From Saprospiraceae bacterium (lineage in GTDB: Bacteria > Bacteroidota > Bacteroidia > Chitinophagales > Saprospiraceae), in assembly GCA_016708265.1 (NCBI GenBank), contig JADJGA010000011.1:682001-746000 (forward strand): 64,000 nucleotides of DNA. Direction: 5' to 3'. The notes under the pieces are model-generated. The model was not told the origin of the DNA, made no database searches, and saw nothing but the letters and a program-made list of their open reading frames with translations. This document shows positions 25,839 through 36,088 of this stretch, piece after piece; within the stretch, counting starts at the first letter, position 1, and each line of letters starts with the position of its first letter. The position numbers were made by a program, and so were the translations under genes.

Positions 25839-26492
25839 CTATCCTAATTCGGCAAGATCATTGATATACTTCAACGGATTTTCAGACCTGAATATAGCAT
25901 TTCCGGAAACTAATACATTAGCTCCCGATCCAATCAATGTGACTGCATTCTCAAGACTAACTCCACCGTCGACCTCAATCAGAGTGCTCAGATTTTTGAT
26001 GGAAATCAATTCCTTTAATCTTTCTATCTTACTGTAACTCGATTCAATAAATTTTTGCCCGCCAAATCCTGGATTTACTGACATGATCAGTACCAGATCG
26101 ACATAGGGAATAATATCCTCCAAAAAATTAACTCCAATGTGGGGATTCACAGAAACTCCTGCTTTCATGCCAAGGCTTTTTATCTTTTGAATGCTTCTGT
26201 GCAGATGCGTACATGCTTCATAATGCACCGTCAGTATATCAGCTCCTGCATTCCTGAAATCTTCAAAGAACCTGTCAGGTTTTTCAACCATCAGATGGAC
26301 ATCAAGGACTTTGTCTGTAATTTTCTTTAAAGTTCTTACTATCCAGGGTCCAAAAGTGATATTAGGTACAAACATCCCATCCATTATATCCACATGGATC
26401 CATTGGGCTTCGCTTTTATTTATCATTTCAATTTCGGAACCGAGTTTACTGAAATCAGCAGATAAAATTGAAGGAGCTATTATTGTTTCCAT
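25839..26492 (-). CDS. rpe: Ribulose-phosphate 3-epimerase
   Basis: A 217-residue TIM-barrel enzyme that interconverts ribulose 5-phosphate and xylulose 5-phosphate in the pentose phosphate pathway. Signature sequences are IIAPSILSADFSKLGSEI, WIHVDIMDGMFVPNITFGP, DVHLMVEKP, MSVNPGFGGQKFI and IEVDGGVS, covering the metal ligands and phosphate site. Last gene in the run GT2-rsmG-acyP-rpe, 6 bp after acyP. Confidence 0.95.
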   Translation of the reverse strand: METIIAPSILSADFSKLGSEIEMINKSEAQWIHVDIMDGMFVPNITFGPWIVRTLKKITDKVLDVHLMVEKPDRFFEDFRNAGADILTVHYEACTHLHRSIQKIKSLGMKAGVSVNPHIGVNFLEDIIPYVDLVLIMSVNPGFGGQKFIESSYSKIERLKELISIKNLSTLIEVDGGVSLENAVTLIGSGANVLVSGNAIFRSENPLKYINDLAELG

Positions 26493-26498
26493 AAAATT

Positions 26499-26765
26499 TC
26501 ATTTAATAGTAAATCCGCTTTCGTGGACAAATTTGCTTTTAATAATACTAACTTTTTCTACAACAGAAAGTTCAGGCCCATGAAGTGCCCATTCAATTAA
26601 TTTCATAACCGGCTGATCCTCTCCAGTTAATTCAATGTAAACAGATCCATCCGGTTCATTTTTTACAAAACCATGTAAATTCAATTCTTCTGCCATTTTC
26701 CTTGTACTTGCCCTGAACCAGACACCCTGTACTTTTCCTTCAACAATAATGATTAAATTTTTCAT
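26499..26765 (-). CDS. acyP: Acylphosphatase
   Basis: An 88-residue enzyme that hydrolyses acyl phosphates. The signature GKVQGVWFRASTRKMA holds the phosphate-binding Arg18, and GFVKNEPDGSVYIE holds the catalytic Asn36. Length is exactly that of the family. It lies 12 bp after rsmG and 6 bp before rpe in one minus-strand operon. Confidence 0.93.
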   Translation of the reverse strand: MKNLIIIVEGKVQGVWFRASTRKMAEELNLHGFVKNEPDGSVYIELTGEDQPVMKLIEWALHGPELSVVEKVSIIKSKFVHESGFTIK

Positions 26766-26777
26766 TTGGACATGTTT

Positions 26778-27410
26778 TTATTTCTGGAAATAAATAATGT
26801 ATTTTTCCCTGAAATACTCTTCCGGAATCTTTTCATATATAGAATTGATTTCATAATAATTATCTTTACCCGGCAACTGCAATTCACTACTGATATCACC
26901 ACCTTTAAAGGCAAAAAACCCCGGAGGCATTGGTCCGATATTTTTATTTTTTAATAAAGGATTTGACCATAATGATAGTTTTTCAAGAGTAGAAACTGCC
27001 CTGGTCAGGACAAAATCAAATTTTTCCCTGCATTCTTCTGCTCTCAAATGCAATGCTTTCACATTTTTGAGTTCCAGTTTTTCGGCAATATCATTTACAA
27101 CTTTGATTTTCTTTGCTGTTCCATCTATCAGCGTAAAATTACATCCTTCCAGCAAAATTGATAAGGGAATACCTGGAAAACCTCCTCCTGTACCAAGATC
27201 AAGAATTGCAGCTCCATTTTTAAAATCATAAAACTTAAGTATGCTAAGAGAATGCAAAACATGATGGAGGTAAATATTATCAATATCTGTCCTTGAGATA
27301 ATATTTACCTTTTGATTCCATTCAAAGTACAGATCATAAAGCCTGTTTAGTTTATCAAATTGTGAACCCGTGATTTGCGGAAAATATTTCAATATTATAT
27401 CAGATTTCAT
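26778..27410 (-). CDS. rsmG: 16S rRNA (guanine527-N7)-methyltransferase
   Basis: A 210-residue SAM methyltransferase. I place the start at 27410 (MKSDIILKYFPQITGSQ), which overlaps the upstream glycosyltransferase stop as ATGA; the longer frame from 27497 lies inside that gene and adds an unrelated hydrophobic stretch. Signature: YLHHVLHSLSIL, then ILDLGTGGGFPGIPLSILL. It methylates G527 of 16S rRNA in the small-subunit decoding region. Confidence 0.93.
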   Translation of the reverse strand: MKSDIILKYFPQITGSQFDKLNRLYDLYFEWNQKVNIISRTDIDNIYLHHVLHSLSILKFYDFKNGAAILDLGTGGGFPGIPLSILLEGCNFTLIDGTAKKIKVVNDIAEKLELKNVKALHLRAEECREKFDFVLTRAVSTLEKLSLWSNPLLKNKNIGPMPPGFFAFKGGDISSELQLPGKDNYYEINSIYEKIPEEYFREKYIIYFQK

Positions 27411-28495
27411 TTCCACCTGTTTTTGGGATAAAAATAATAAAAAAATGACAATGAAATATAATAAATAAACATAAGAAAATCTAAAACAGGCAGCCATATC
27501 AACAGATCTTTCTCCTTTAGTTTTGAAAAAGCACCAAAAGATGCTATATAAAGAGTAGTATACCTGATCACTAAAAATAATAAAACAATATTTATATTTC
27601 CAATAAAAACAGAATAGATAATCAACAAGTAAAACCCGATATGTGAAAATGAGTAAAGGCCTAAAAGGAATTTATGAATTAATTTATATCTGAATGATGT
27701 GCTGATATGTCTTGATTTCTGCCTGAAAAAATCAAACACTCTTTCGTCAGGATATGTGTAAATAAATGAATCGGGATCATATTGAATAAAAATATTTTTA
27801 GGTTTGGATGTTTCGTTTATAAAAAGATCATCAGATCCTGATTTGATATCCAGATGATTGTCAAATCGATTATTTTTAAGAAAAAAAGATTTCCTGAATG
27901 CCATATTTCTACCGACACCCATATATGGAATTCCAGCCAATGCATAACTAAAATATTGAAGAGCAGTCATGAATGTCTCGAATCTTATAAAACTTGTCAA
28001 TAGTCCGTTGCCAACATAGGGGCTGTATCCCAATACAATATCCGTATTGTTGCTATTAAAACCTGATACCATTAGATTGAGCCACTTATCTGAGACTGCG
28101 TAGCAGTCAGCATCTGTCATCGCTATGAACTCACGGTCAGTTTTCTCAATTCCAAAGTTAAGTGCCTGTTTTTTACCTTCATCATTTTCACTCCTCAATG
28201 TCTTAAGATAAGAAATACTTTTCCCTGATTCTTCAAGAAATGTATATGTGCCATCTGTGCTATGATCATCGACAATTAACAATTCAAACCCCAAAGGCTT
28301 CTGATCAATAAAAGAACTAAGATTGCGTTTAAGGTTTTGTGCTTCATTCTTTGCTGATATTAAAATGACAGTATTGTTTAAGTCTATTTGATTTGCTTCT
28401 TTGGTTTCATCTATTCTATGATAAGAAAACCTGGAAAATATAAAAATCCAGTAACTTAAATTGATCAGTGTAAATATTGAAATTAAGAAAATCAT
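27407..28495 (-). CDS. Membrane-bound family 2 glycosyltransferase
   Basis: A 362-residue GT-A enzyme with one N-terminal helix and two or three C-terminal helices. LISAKNEAQNLKRNLSSF and LLIVDDHSTDGT bind the nucleotide sugar, and AMTDADCYAVSDKW carries the metal-binding DxD-type site. QKSRHISTSFRY near the end resembles the QxxRW-type motif of processive enzymes (here Q-K-S-R-H). It probably adds sugars to a lipid or polysaccharide at the inner membrane; donor and acceptor unknown. First gene of the run with rsmG, acyP and rpe. Confidence 0.85.
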   Translation of the reverse strand: MIFLISIFTLINLSYWIFIFSRFSYHRIDETKEANQIDLNNTVILISAKNEAQNLKRNLSSFIDQKPLGFELLIVDDHSTDGTYTFLEESGKSISYLKTLRSENDEGKKQALNFGIEKTDREFIAMTDADCYAVSDKWLNLMVSGFNSNNTDIVLGYSPYVGNGLLTSFIRFETFMTALQYFSYALAGIPYMGVGRNMAFRKSFFLKNNRFDNHLDIKSGSDDLFINETSKPKNIFIQYDPDSFIYTYPDERVFDFFRQKSRHISTSFRYKLIHKFLLGLYSFSHIGFYLLIIYSVFIGNINIVLLFLVIRYTTLYIASFGAFSKLKEKDLLIWLPVLDFLMFIYYISLSFFYYFYPKNRWK

Positions 28496-28645
28496 AATCC
28501 AAAACTAACAATTCTGAATGGATTTAAGATTAAATAATTAAAAAAATTGTTAATTTAGATAGGGTTGAAAACTTTTTATTCGTCTATTTGTAAATTAAAA
28601 TAAGAATATTAAGGTTTTTTATATTACAAATTAATTTAATATATA

Positions 28646-28653
28646 TATATTTG
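28646..28653 (+). promoter_or_regulatory. Bacteroidota -7 element for the C25 protein gene
   Basis: TATATTTG at the end of a (TA)n run, 51 bp before the ATG at 28705, matches TAnnTTTG. The alternating TA tract just upstream could make the site slip-prone. Confidence 0.4.
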
Positions 28654-28704
28654 TGTGATTATTTAAATAAAACTGATTTTATATAATTTGTTTAAAAGTT
28701 TATT

Positions 28705-31700
28705 ATGAGGTTATTTCTTTCTCTTTTAATTCTTTTGATGTTACCTGTTCTGCTCAAAGCTCAAATGGTTGATGGATCAGATATCAGGTATGGTAATGAA
28801 TGGATCAATTTAACTAAACAGTACTACAAGATCCCAATTTCTGAAGATGGTATATACAGGATATCAATTCAGCAACTATTGTCAGCAGGAATAAAAGCTG
28901 ATGAAATCAAAGGGTCAAATTATCAGTTATTTTTACTTGGAAAAGAAATTCCTATATTCACATCAACAGACAATATCTTTGCTGCAGGTGATTACATTGA
29001 GTTCTATGGTGAAAAAAACCGGTCACAACTTGATTCATTTCTTTTCAGGACAAAAACCGATATTTTAAATCCTGAATACAGTATATTTACAGATACAGCT
29101 TCATATTTTCTGACCTGGGAAAATAATACAAACGGTTTAAGATACGGGACACTTCAAAATAATCTTACAGGTTCACTCCCATCACCAAAACCCTATTATT
29201 TCCATGTTGAAAAACAAGTTTTTAACTCAGATTTTAACAAACCACTTCGGGATATTACAAATCATGTTTACCGATCCAATTTTGATACAGGGGAAGGATT
29301 TGGATCAAAATTGCAAATTGAAAATGCTTTTACAATAAACACATCCAACTATGTGGAAAGTGGTGAAAAACCCGAGTTAAATGTGCGATTTGCATCTAAC
29401 AGCGGCAATCATAGTATTGAATTCCTGGTAAATAATGACATCAAAAAAGTTCATACTCAAAGTGGATTTATCTGTACAAATATAAGCATCCCACTGAAGT
29501 CTTCTGATATTAAGAATAGTATGCCGGTAATGGTGAAAGGAACAAATAATACAGATATTTATGACAGGAATACAGTCTCAGTATTATCATTGAAATATTC
29601 AAGAGAATTCAAATTTCAAAACAAATCATTTTTCAGATTCAATATAGAGAGTTCTGATTTTTCAGATTATATAGAAGTCGAAGAATTTGATATTCAGGGA
29701 AATAACTTTATCCTTTATGATTTGACCAATAAAAAGAGACTTACTCCCGTTATCGACAATAACAGCAAAAAAGTCAAATTCAAACTTGATCCAAGCTCTT
29801 ACAGCAGGGAATTCTTGCTTGTCAACCTAGACAAATCTGCGAAAACAATCGGTGGTATTAATAAAATGAATTTTATAGATTATAACAATTCTCTTGAAAA
29901 AAACTATCTTATCATCACAGATAAATCGAGATTTAAAGACGAGAATCAGGTAAACTGGGTCGATGAATATGTGAAATACAGAGAGTCAGCTGCGGGAGGC
30001 AATCTTAAAGCACTGGTGGTCAATGTTCAGGACATTTATGATCAGTTCGGTTACGGGATAAGCAGGCATAGTCAGGCACTCAACAATTTTGCCATATACT
30101 ACAAGGATAAGTTTTTAAACCCGGAATACATTTTCATTATAGGTAAAGGTCTGGAATACGATGAAGTAAGGATACCACAGGATCTTGAAACCAACAAAAG
30201 CTATTTTGTCGTACCAACTTACGGATATCCCGGTTCTGATAATTTACTGGCTGCACGGTACAGTGAGAATCATCAGGATATAGCAATAGGAAGGATAGCA
30301 GCAAAGAATTATGAACAAATTAAAATGTACCTGAATAAGGTAAAGAAATTTGACGAATATAAAAACAATTCACAATCTGTTGAAGACAGATTCTGGATGA
30401 AAAAGATAGTTCACCTGGTTGGTGGTGATGCAACTGTCATAGATGGTATAAGAAGTTCTTTGAAATTTATGGCAAATATCATATCCAATAGCAAATTTGG
30501 TGCAAATGTAATTACCTTTGAAAGGACGAGTGGTACAGCTCAGGAATCAGTAACTCAGAGAATCGTTAATGAGATTGAAGCGGGTGCTTCTGTTGTTACT
30601 TTTTACGGCCATTCAGGGGTTGCCGGTGATGATTTTAAGATCACAAACCTGAATAATGATAAATTTCCGATGTTCTTCAGCCTTGGCTGCTATTCAGGCA
30701 ATATACATACCACCGTCAATGATGGACAGAGTGAAGACTTTGTGCTGAATGAAAAAAATATGATAGCTTATGCTGGTACCAGTGGAACAGGTTTTACATC
30801 AGCACTCACAAACTCGGGCAAAAGTCTCTATCAGAATATCGGTAATAACATGTATGGTCAAAGCATGGGAAAGATCATGAAAAAAGCCATAGAGGAAAAT
30901 GATAATAACAATTCTGATGCCACTGTCACTCTTAATCAGCAATTCACATATCATGGTGACCCTGCTGTAACATTGTATAATTATAACGGACCGGATTATT
31001 TATTTGATTATCAGTCCCTGAAAATAAATCCTTCTGTTATTAATTCCAATGAAGAAAAATTTAAACTGAGTTTTGATATATTCAATATCGGAATGGGAAT
31101 AAACGATTCAATACCTGTCAGGATTATAAGAACTTTGCCTGATGGGAAAACTGAAACCATAAATACAAAATTCAAAGCTCCGATGTCTAAAGGCAGCTTT
31201 GAAGTCACTCTCAATACTTACCACACCGATGGCACCGGAGAAAACTGTATTGCAATGATCCTGAACCCTGATAAAACCGTAAATGAAGTTCCAAAACCAG
31301 CTGCAGAAAATAATAATGAACTGAGAAATCAGAACGGAGAGAATAAATTCTGTTTTTATATAATCAACAATGGAATCAAGCCGATTTATCCAGAAGAATT
31401 CAGCATCGTAAATAAAGCTGATGTTGAGCTAAGGGCATCGACATATAATTATTTTGTCAATGACGAAAAATATGTTTTCGAGATCGATACTACGGAATTA
31501 TTTGATAGTCCGCTTAAAAGATCGGTAAAAATCACTACTAAAGGCGGCATGCTATCATGGAAACCTGAAATTCAGTTCACCCACAGCACAGTCTACTACT
31601 GGAGGATAAGCACCGACAGTATAAATCCTCAGTCTCCGTTCAACTGGCAGTACAGCTCTTTTATCTACCTCCCCAACAGCTCGGAAGGCTGGAATCAGAG

Positions 31701-33690
31701 CCATTATTATCAGTGGCTTAAGGATGAGTTTGATAATTTGGAAATGAATGATAGGAGATTGGATTTTAGCAAATGGCTAAGAGAGTTCATTTTTGATATA
31801 AGAAAATTAGATCTTACTAACATGAATATGGTACGAAGAGATGGAGAGACTATTGGGGGATTCAGACCTGAAACATTGCATCCAGCTATTGTTATAGCAG
31901 GATATGGTCCTAGGCTGGATTTTTATTTAAATAAAAGTGGAACTGATTATGGTTCAAAATTTTGGAGACCAACAACATTTATTTATAAAACTAATAGCAT
32001 AGAGAATCGAAAAGGAATGAAAGATGTTTTTGAAGCTTTTCCAGATTCTTCTACTATAATTTTTTACACATTTGCAGATGGTGAAAATCAAACTTTGAAT
32101 ACAGAAGATTGGGAATCTGATTCTATACAGATTGGATATAATATCTTTTCTTTACTTGAATCATATGGAGCCGAACAAGTAAGATACTTAAAAACAAGGG
32201 GTACAGTTCCTTATCTTTTTGTTTTCAAAAAAGGATTTGGGAAAATTTTTGAAGAAATTGGCAAAACTCCAAACTCAATTGTAAATGCTTCTTTACAAAT
32301 TCCCGAAAGACGTAATAATGGAAGTTTAAATTCAAAAATAATCGGTCCTTCTAAAAAATGGAATAAAATTCTCTGGAATGAGTCAAATAAGGAACAAGGA
32401 GATAAAACAACCATATATGTATATAAAATTAATAATAATTTAACAGAAAAAGTATTTGTTGATAGTTTGAATTCTGTGTATGAGTATGATATTTCTTCAA
32501 TAAATCCAACTAATTATCCTTACCTTCAGTTGGATTTGAAAGTAAGTGATTTGCAAAAAGTAAGGACAACTCCTGATTTTATTTTTTGGCGCGTTCTATA
32601 TGAAGGCTTGCCAGATGCAGTATTGGTTAATGACGAAAATGCTTATTTTTATAAAGACACACTTGATTTTGGAGATAAATTTAAATTCAAAAGCAAGGTT
32701 TATAATCATACTTCCCAGGACATGGACAGTTTACTGGTACGGTTTAAGATTAAAAAACAGGATAATCAGGAAATAGTATCGTTGAAGAGATATAAGCCCC
32801 TGAAAGCAGGTACAGAGTATTTTATCGATTTTGAATATCCTTCTTCTGATTTGGGTGGAGTAAATGAATTTACTGTTGAAATTAACGCAGACAAAGAACA
32901 GAATGAAAAATACTATTTCAATAATATCGGTATAAGGAGATTTTTTGTAAGGCAGGACAACAGAAACCCTGTTATGGATGTGACCTTCGATGGTACTCAT
33001 ATTATGGATGGTGATATAATCAATCCAAAACCTGAGATCAGAGTGATGGTCAAAGACGATAATAAATTTTTATTGCTGAATGATATCAGCATTTTCAGAA
33101 AACTGACCCTCGTTTTACCAAGTGGCAATATTAAAAATATTCCTCTCAGTAATAACAGTGAAATTGAATTTGTGCCGGCTCAATCGGTTGCAGACAATAA
33201 AGCATATCTGAACTTTTCTCCGGTCTTTACCGAAGAAGGATTGTATCAGCTGATAGCTCAGACATCCGACATTTCAGGTAACATGTCCGGACAGAATGAG
33301 TACAGGATATCATTCCAGGTCATTTTTAAAGAGCAGATATCCGATGTCTATAATTATCCTAATCCATTTTCAACTAAAACTAGATTTGTTTTTACTCTGA
33401 CAGGACTGGAAGTTCCGCAGGACATAGTGATAAAAATAATAACCATGACCGGTAAGGTAGTGAGAGAACTGACATATATAGATTTGGGAGAATTTAAAAT
33501 AGGACAAAATATCTCAGAAAAATACTGGGATGGAACTGATGAGTATGGAAGCAAACTTGCTAATGGAATTTATCTCTATCAGGTAAAAGCTGTCAATAAT
33601 GATGGCAAAGAATTTGAGAAAATGAAATCAGATACTGATACTGAAAAATTCTTTAAGGAAGGATTCGGCAAATTAGTGATATTAAGGTAG
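28705..33690 (+). CDS. C25 (gingipain-like) family protein, PorU2-like, with C-terminal T9SS-type domain
   Basis: A 1661-residue exported protein with signal peptide (about 1-20). The gingipain-type C25 domain lies near residues 390-760 with the catalytic pair His636 (FYGHSG) and Cys662 (FSLGCYSG). Long beta-rich domains follow. The end has a T9SS/FlgD-like C-terminal domain (VYNYPNPFSTKTRFVFTL; GKVVRELTY; DGTDEYGSKLANGIYLYQV) and a final FFKEGFGKLVILR-type tail. Layout and length match proteins annotated in Bacteroidota as PorU2-like sortases rather than PorU. It may process or attach T9SS cargo at the cell surface. About 950 bp of the coding sequence (roughly 31730-32690) look lower in GC than the flanks. 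Confidence 0.82.
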   Translation: MRLFLSLLILLMLPVLLKAQMVDGSDIRYGNEWINLTKQYYKIPISEDGIYRISIQQLLSAGIKADEIKGSNYQLFLLGKEIPIFTSTDNIFAAGDYIEFYGEKNRSQLDSFLFRTKTDILNPEYSIFTDTASYFLTWENNTNGLRYGTLQNNLTGSLPSPKPYYFHVEKQVFNSDFNKPLRDITNHVYRSNFDTGEGFGSKLQIENAFTINTSNYVESGEKPELNVRFASNSGNHSIEFLVNNDIKKVHTQSGFICTNISIPLKSSDIKNSMPVMVKGTNNTDIYDRNTVSVLSLKYSREFKFQNKSFFRFNIESSDFSDYIEVEEFDIQGNNFILYDLTNKKRLTPVIDNNSKKVKFKLDPSSYSREFLLVNLDKSAKTIGGINKMNFIDYNNSLEKNYLIITDKSRFKDENQVNWVDEYVKYRESAAGGNLKALVVNVQDIYDQFGYGISRHSQALNNFAIYYKDKFLNPEYIFIIGKGLEYDEVRIPQDLETNKSYFVVPTYGYPGSDNLLAARYSENHQDIAIGRIAAKNYEQIKMYLNKVKKFDEYKNNSQSVEDRFWMKKIVHLVGGDATVIDGIRSSLKFMANIISNSKFGANVITFERTSGTAQESVTQRIVNEIEAGASVVTFYGHSGVAGDDFKITNLNNDKFPMFFSLGCYSGNIHTTVNDGQSEDFVLNEKNMIAYAGTSGTGFTSALTNSGKSLYQNIGNNMYGQSMGKIMKKAIEENDNNNSDATVTLNQQFTYHGDPAVTLYNYNGPDYLFDYQSLKINPSVINSNEEKFKLSFDIFNIGMGINDSIPVRIIRTLPDGKTETINTKFKAPMSKGSFEVTLNTYHTDGTGENCIAMILNPDKTVNEVPKPAAENNNELRNQNGENKFCFYIINNGIKPIYPEEFSIVNKADVELRASTYNYFVNDEKYVFEIDTTELFDSPLKRSVKITTKGGMLSWKPEIQFTHSTVYYWRISTDSINPQSPFNWQYSSFIYLPNSSEGWNQSHYYQWLKDEFDNLEMNDRRLDFSKWLREFIFDIRKLDLTNMNMVRRDGETIGGFRPETLHPAIVIAGYGPRLDFYLNKSGTDYGSKFWRPTTFIYKTNSIENRKGMKDVFEAFPDSSTIIFYTFADGENQTLNTEDWESDSIQIGYNIFSLLESYGAEQVRYLKTRGTVPYLFVFKKGFGKIFEEIGKTPNSIVNASLQIPERRNNGSLNSKIIGPSKKWNKILWNESNKEQGDKTTIYVYKINNNLTEKVFVDSLNSVYEYDISSINPTNYPYLQLDLKVSDLQKVRTTPDFIFWRVLYEGLPDAVLVNDENAYFYKDTLDFGDKFKFKSKVYNHTSQDMDSLLVRFKIKKQDNQEIVSLKRYKPLKAGTEYFIDFEYPSSDLGGVNEFTVEINADKEQNEKYYFNNIGIRRFFVRQDNRNPVMDVTFDGTHIMDGDIINPKPEIRVMVKDDNKFLLLNDISIFRKLTLVLPSGNIKNIPLSNNSEIEFVPAQSVADNKAYLNFSPVFTEEGLYQLIAQTSDISGNMSGQNEYRISFQVIFKEQISDVYNYPNPFSTKTRFVFTLTGLEVPQDIVIKIITMTGKVVRELTYIDLGEFKIGQNISEKYWDGTDEYGSKLANGIYLYQVKAVNNDGKEFEKMKSDTDTEKFFKEGFGKLVILR

Positions 33691-34036
33691 AAGGGTTGAA
33701 AGGTGGAAGGAATTAAATTTTAAAAAATAGTTTGTGGCAAATTGTTGATTGTGAATCGAAGTATTCAAGTGGATTTTTGGAATTTGACATGAAAAAAAAC
33801 TGTGTAAATCTGAATGATCATGCCTTTGGCTTGACAAGTTCTGCGTTATTCGTGTGCTATGATACTACTTGATTTTCGATTTAAGAATAGTGGAACTATA
33901 AACCGTTGATTTCCTCTTAAAGACCCGGTTCTGTCGTTTAGCGTGATGGACATTTATTAAAACTAAAAGAAATTACAATTAAATACTAAGATCAAACTGA
34001 ACCACGTAGAGAATAAGAAAATGTTGAAAGAAATTA
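33691..34036. other. 346-bp intergenic region without recognisable gene
   Basis: No ORF or RNA stands out. The stretch around 33795-33870 (ctgtgtaaatctg ... gttattcgtgtgct) looks like a decayed intergenic repeat of the kind scattered in many Bacteroidota genomes. A short ATG frame at 34021-34080 is discussed with the next gene. Confidence 0.4.
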
Positions 34037-34879
34037 TTGCGAAAAAAGGTAAAACTTCACATATTGGAAACTGTAATTGAAAATAAAAAAGGATTCAATC
34101 TGAATGAAAGAATAAAGGAATTATACAATTACAGGGAATTATTATGGACACTTGCTTATCGCGATTTTAAAGTCAAATATGCACAGACTATCCTTGGATT
34201 GTTATGGGCTGTCATCGAACCACTTGTAACCGCTGTTTTACTGAGCTTAATATTCAATAAAATTGCCAAAGCCACAACAGGCGGTGTCAATCCTATATTG
34301 TTCGGCCTCTCCGGTATGGTGGTATGGAATTACTTTTCAAATGTTATCATCCAGGGTTCAAGCTCACTGATCCTGACACAGAATATGGTAACAAAAATTT
34401 ACTTTCCACGGATACTTATACCTTCTTCAAAAGCCATTGCTGCATTGCCCGATCTTGGGATTGCATTTATTTTTACCTTAGTTTTCTATTTCATTTACTG
34501 GGATGAATATACATTGAATGCTTTGATCCTTCCTGTGTTTTTGTTATTAACGGTACTGGCTTCCCTGGGACTTGCAATTTGGGTATCTGCATTGAATATA
34601 CGGTTCAGGGATTTCCAGCATGTGATACCCTTTCTGACAAGAATTGGTTTATTCCTCACTCCAATAGCATATACAACTTCTGAAATTCCTGCAGAATACA
34701 GGTGGATGTTTTTTCTGAATCCAATGACAGGAGTCATAGAAGGGATAAGGTGGGCACTATTTGGTTTTCCAATGGAAATATATTATTTTTCAATCAGTAT
34801 GGCTGTGATTCTGGTTTTGTTCATAACAGGATTTTATTTTTTCAACCGGCTCGAAAAAAATATAGCCGACATAATCTGA
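34037..34879 (+). CDS. ABC-2 type polysaccharide export permease (Wzm/TagG-like)
   Basis: A 280-residue inner-membrane permease. YNYRELLWTLAYRDFKVKYA and QTILGLLWAVIEPLV are the family's N-terminal amphipathic helix and first transmembrane segment; six helices follow. It exports an undecaprenyl-linked glycan (O-antigen or capsule) with the ATPase encoded next (4-bp gap). The start is uncertain: TTG at 34037 or at 34064. An ATG at 34021 is in another frame and would join this frame if one base were extra near 34050, so a small 5' frameshift is possible. Confidence 0.85.
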   Translation: MRKKVKLHILETVIENKKGFNLNERIKELYNYRELLWTLAYRDFKVKYAQTILGLLWAVIEPLVTAVLLSLIFNKIAKATTGGVNPILFGLSGMVVWNYFSNVIIQGSSSLILTQNMVTKIYFPRILIPSSKAIAALPDLGIAFIFTLVFYFIYWDEYTLNALILPVFLLLTVLASLGLAIWVSALNIRFRDFQHVIPFLTRIGLFLTPIAYTTSEIPAEYRWMFFLNPMTGVIEGIRWALFGFPMEIYYFSISMAVILVLFITGFYFFNRLEKNIADII

Positions 34880-34883
34880 TGAC

Positions 34884-36088
34884 ATGAGCAAGCCAATCAT
34901 AGAGGTAACAGGATTATCAAAAAAATTCAGGATAGGCAAACAATATGCTGATCTCAGGCAGACAATCGGTGAATTTTTCTCCGGATCGAAAAGTGACAAG
35001 CTTGAGATATGGGCACTCAAAGATATTAATTTCACGGTTGAAGAAGGGGATGTGCTGGACTGATAGGACCTAATGGTTCGGGTAAATCTACCCTGCTGAA
35101 AATACTTTCAAAAATAACCTATCCTACCTCCGGCAAGGCGATACTGAGAGGAAGGGTTTCTTCACTGCTCGAAGTTGGCACCGGTTTCCACAATGAATTG
35201 ACCGGCAGGGAGAATATTTACCTGAATGGCTCAATATTGGGCATGAAAAGGGCAGAGATCCGTCAGAAATTTGATGAGATAGTCGATTTTTCCGGCATAG
35301 AAAAATTTATTGATACTCCTGTCAAGCATTATAGCTCGGGTATGTACGTGAGGCTTGCATTTTCAGTTGCTGCCCATCTCGAACCAGAGATCCTACTGGT
35401 TGATGAAGTGCTATCAGTTGGAGACCTGGCTTTCAGGCAAAAAAGTATGGGCAAAATGAATGAAGTGGCAAAGCAGGGGAGAACGGTGATATTTGTGAGT
35501 CATAATCTTGATGCAATAGAAAGTCTTTGCAATAAAGGTTTCTATCTGAATCTTGGGAAACTTGAGTTAAATAGTGCAATGTCAGAAGTCCTTAATAAGT
35601 ACAGAAATAGATATGAAAATGATAACTTACAAAGTAATAATAGGGATATCTATTCAGAAATTAAAATAAGTAGTTTTATTATTAAAGATAGTTTTGAAAA
35701 TAATTCTAATATCATTAGTTCAGGAGATAACTTTACAATTAATATAAACCTAGATTCAAAAATTGATTTGGAGAATATTAATCTTCGATGTGATATAATT
35801 GACCATTTTACTAAATATAGACTAGTTTTGAGCAGCTTTTTAACCGGGGATAGTTTTTGTCTTAAAAAAGGGAACAATGAATTTACTTGTTCAATTCAAA
35901 ATCTACCTTTGAATATTGGGAATTATTCTATTGATTTTGGCATTGCGAGGTCAGGCACCTACATTTTCCATTTTAAAGAAATTGTCAAAATTGAAATAGT
36001 ACAAGGAATATTTTACACTTCTGGAAATTTGCCGGGAAAAGAATTTCCTTTTTTAATTGACCATAAATGGATTGACATCAATGCATGA
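34884..36088 (+). pseudogene. Polysaccharide export ABC transporter ATPase (Wzt-like), frameshifted
   Basis: The reading frame opens at ATG 34884 (MSKPIIEVTGLSKKFRIGKQ) and stops at TGA 35061-35063. Directly overlapping, another frame continues with GLIGPNGSGKSTLLKIL, so the Walker A motif is out of frame with the start. Restoring one G near 35057 joins both into a normal ATPase: signature YSSGMYVRLAFS, Walker B EILLVDEVLSVGD, H-loop VIFVSHN. A C-terminal beta-sandwich (about 36% of the length) resembles Wzt glycan-recognition domains. Without correction only a fragment from 35198 is open. Either a real inactivating deletion or a sequencing error. The C-terminal third is much more AT-rich than the ATPase core. 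Confidence 0.85.

Noticed and set aside
28705..33690. Identification as the main T9SS sortase PorU
   Set aside because: Its own C-terminal sorting-type domain and the final FGKLVILR-like tail fit PorU2-like proteins better; PorV and other sortase-complex genes are not adjacent.
33780..33880. Possible gene remnant in the gap after the C25 protein gene
   Set aside because: The sequence looks like a degraded intergenic repeat; no frame gives a recognisable protein.
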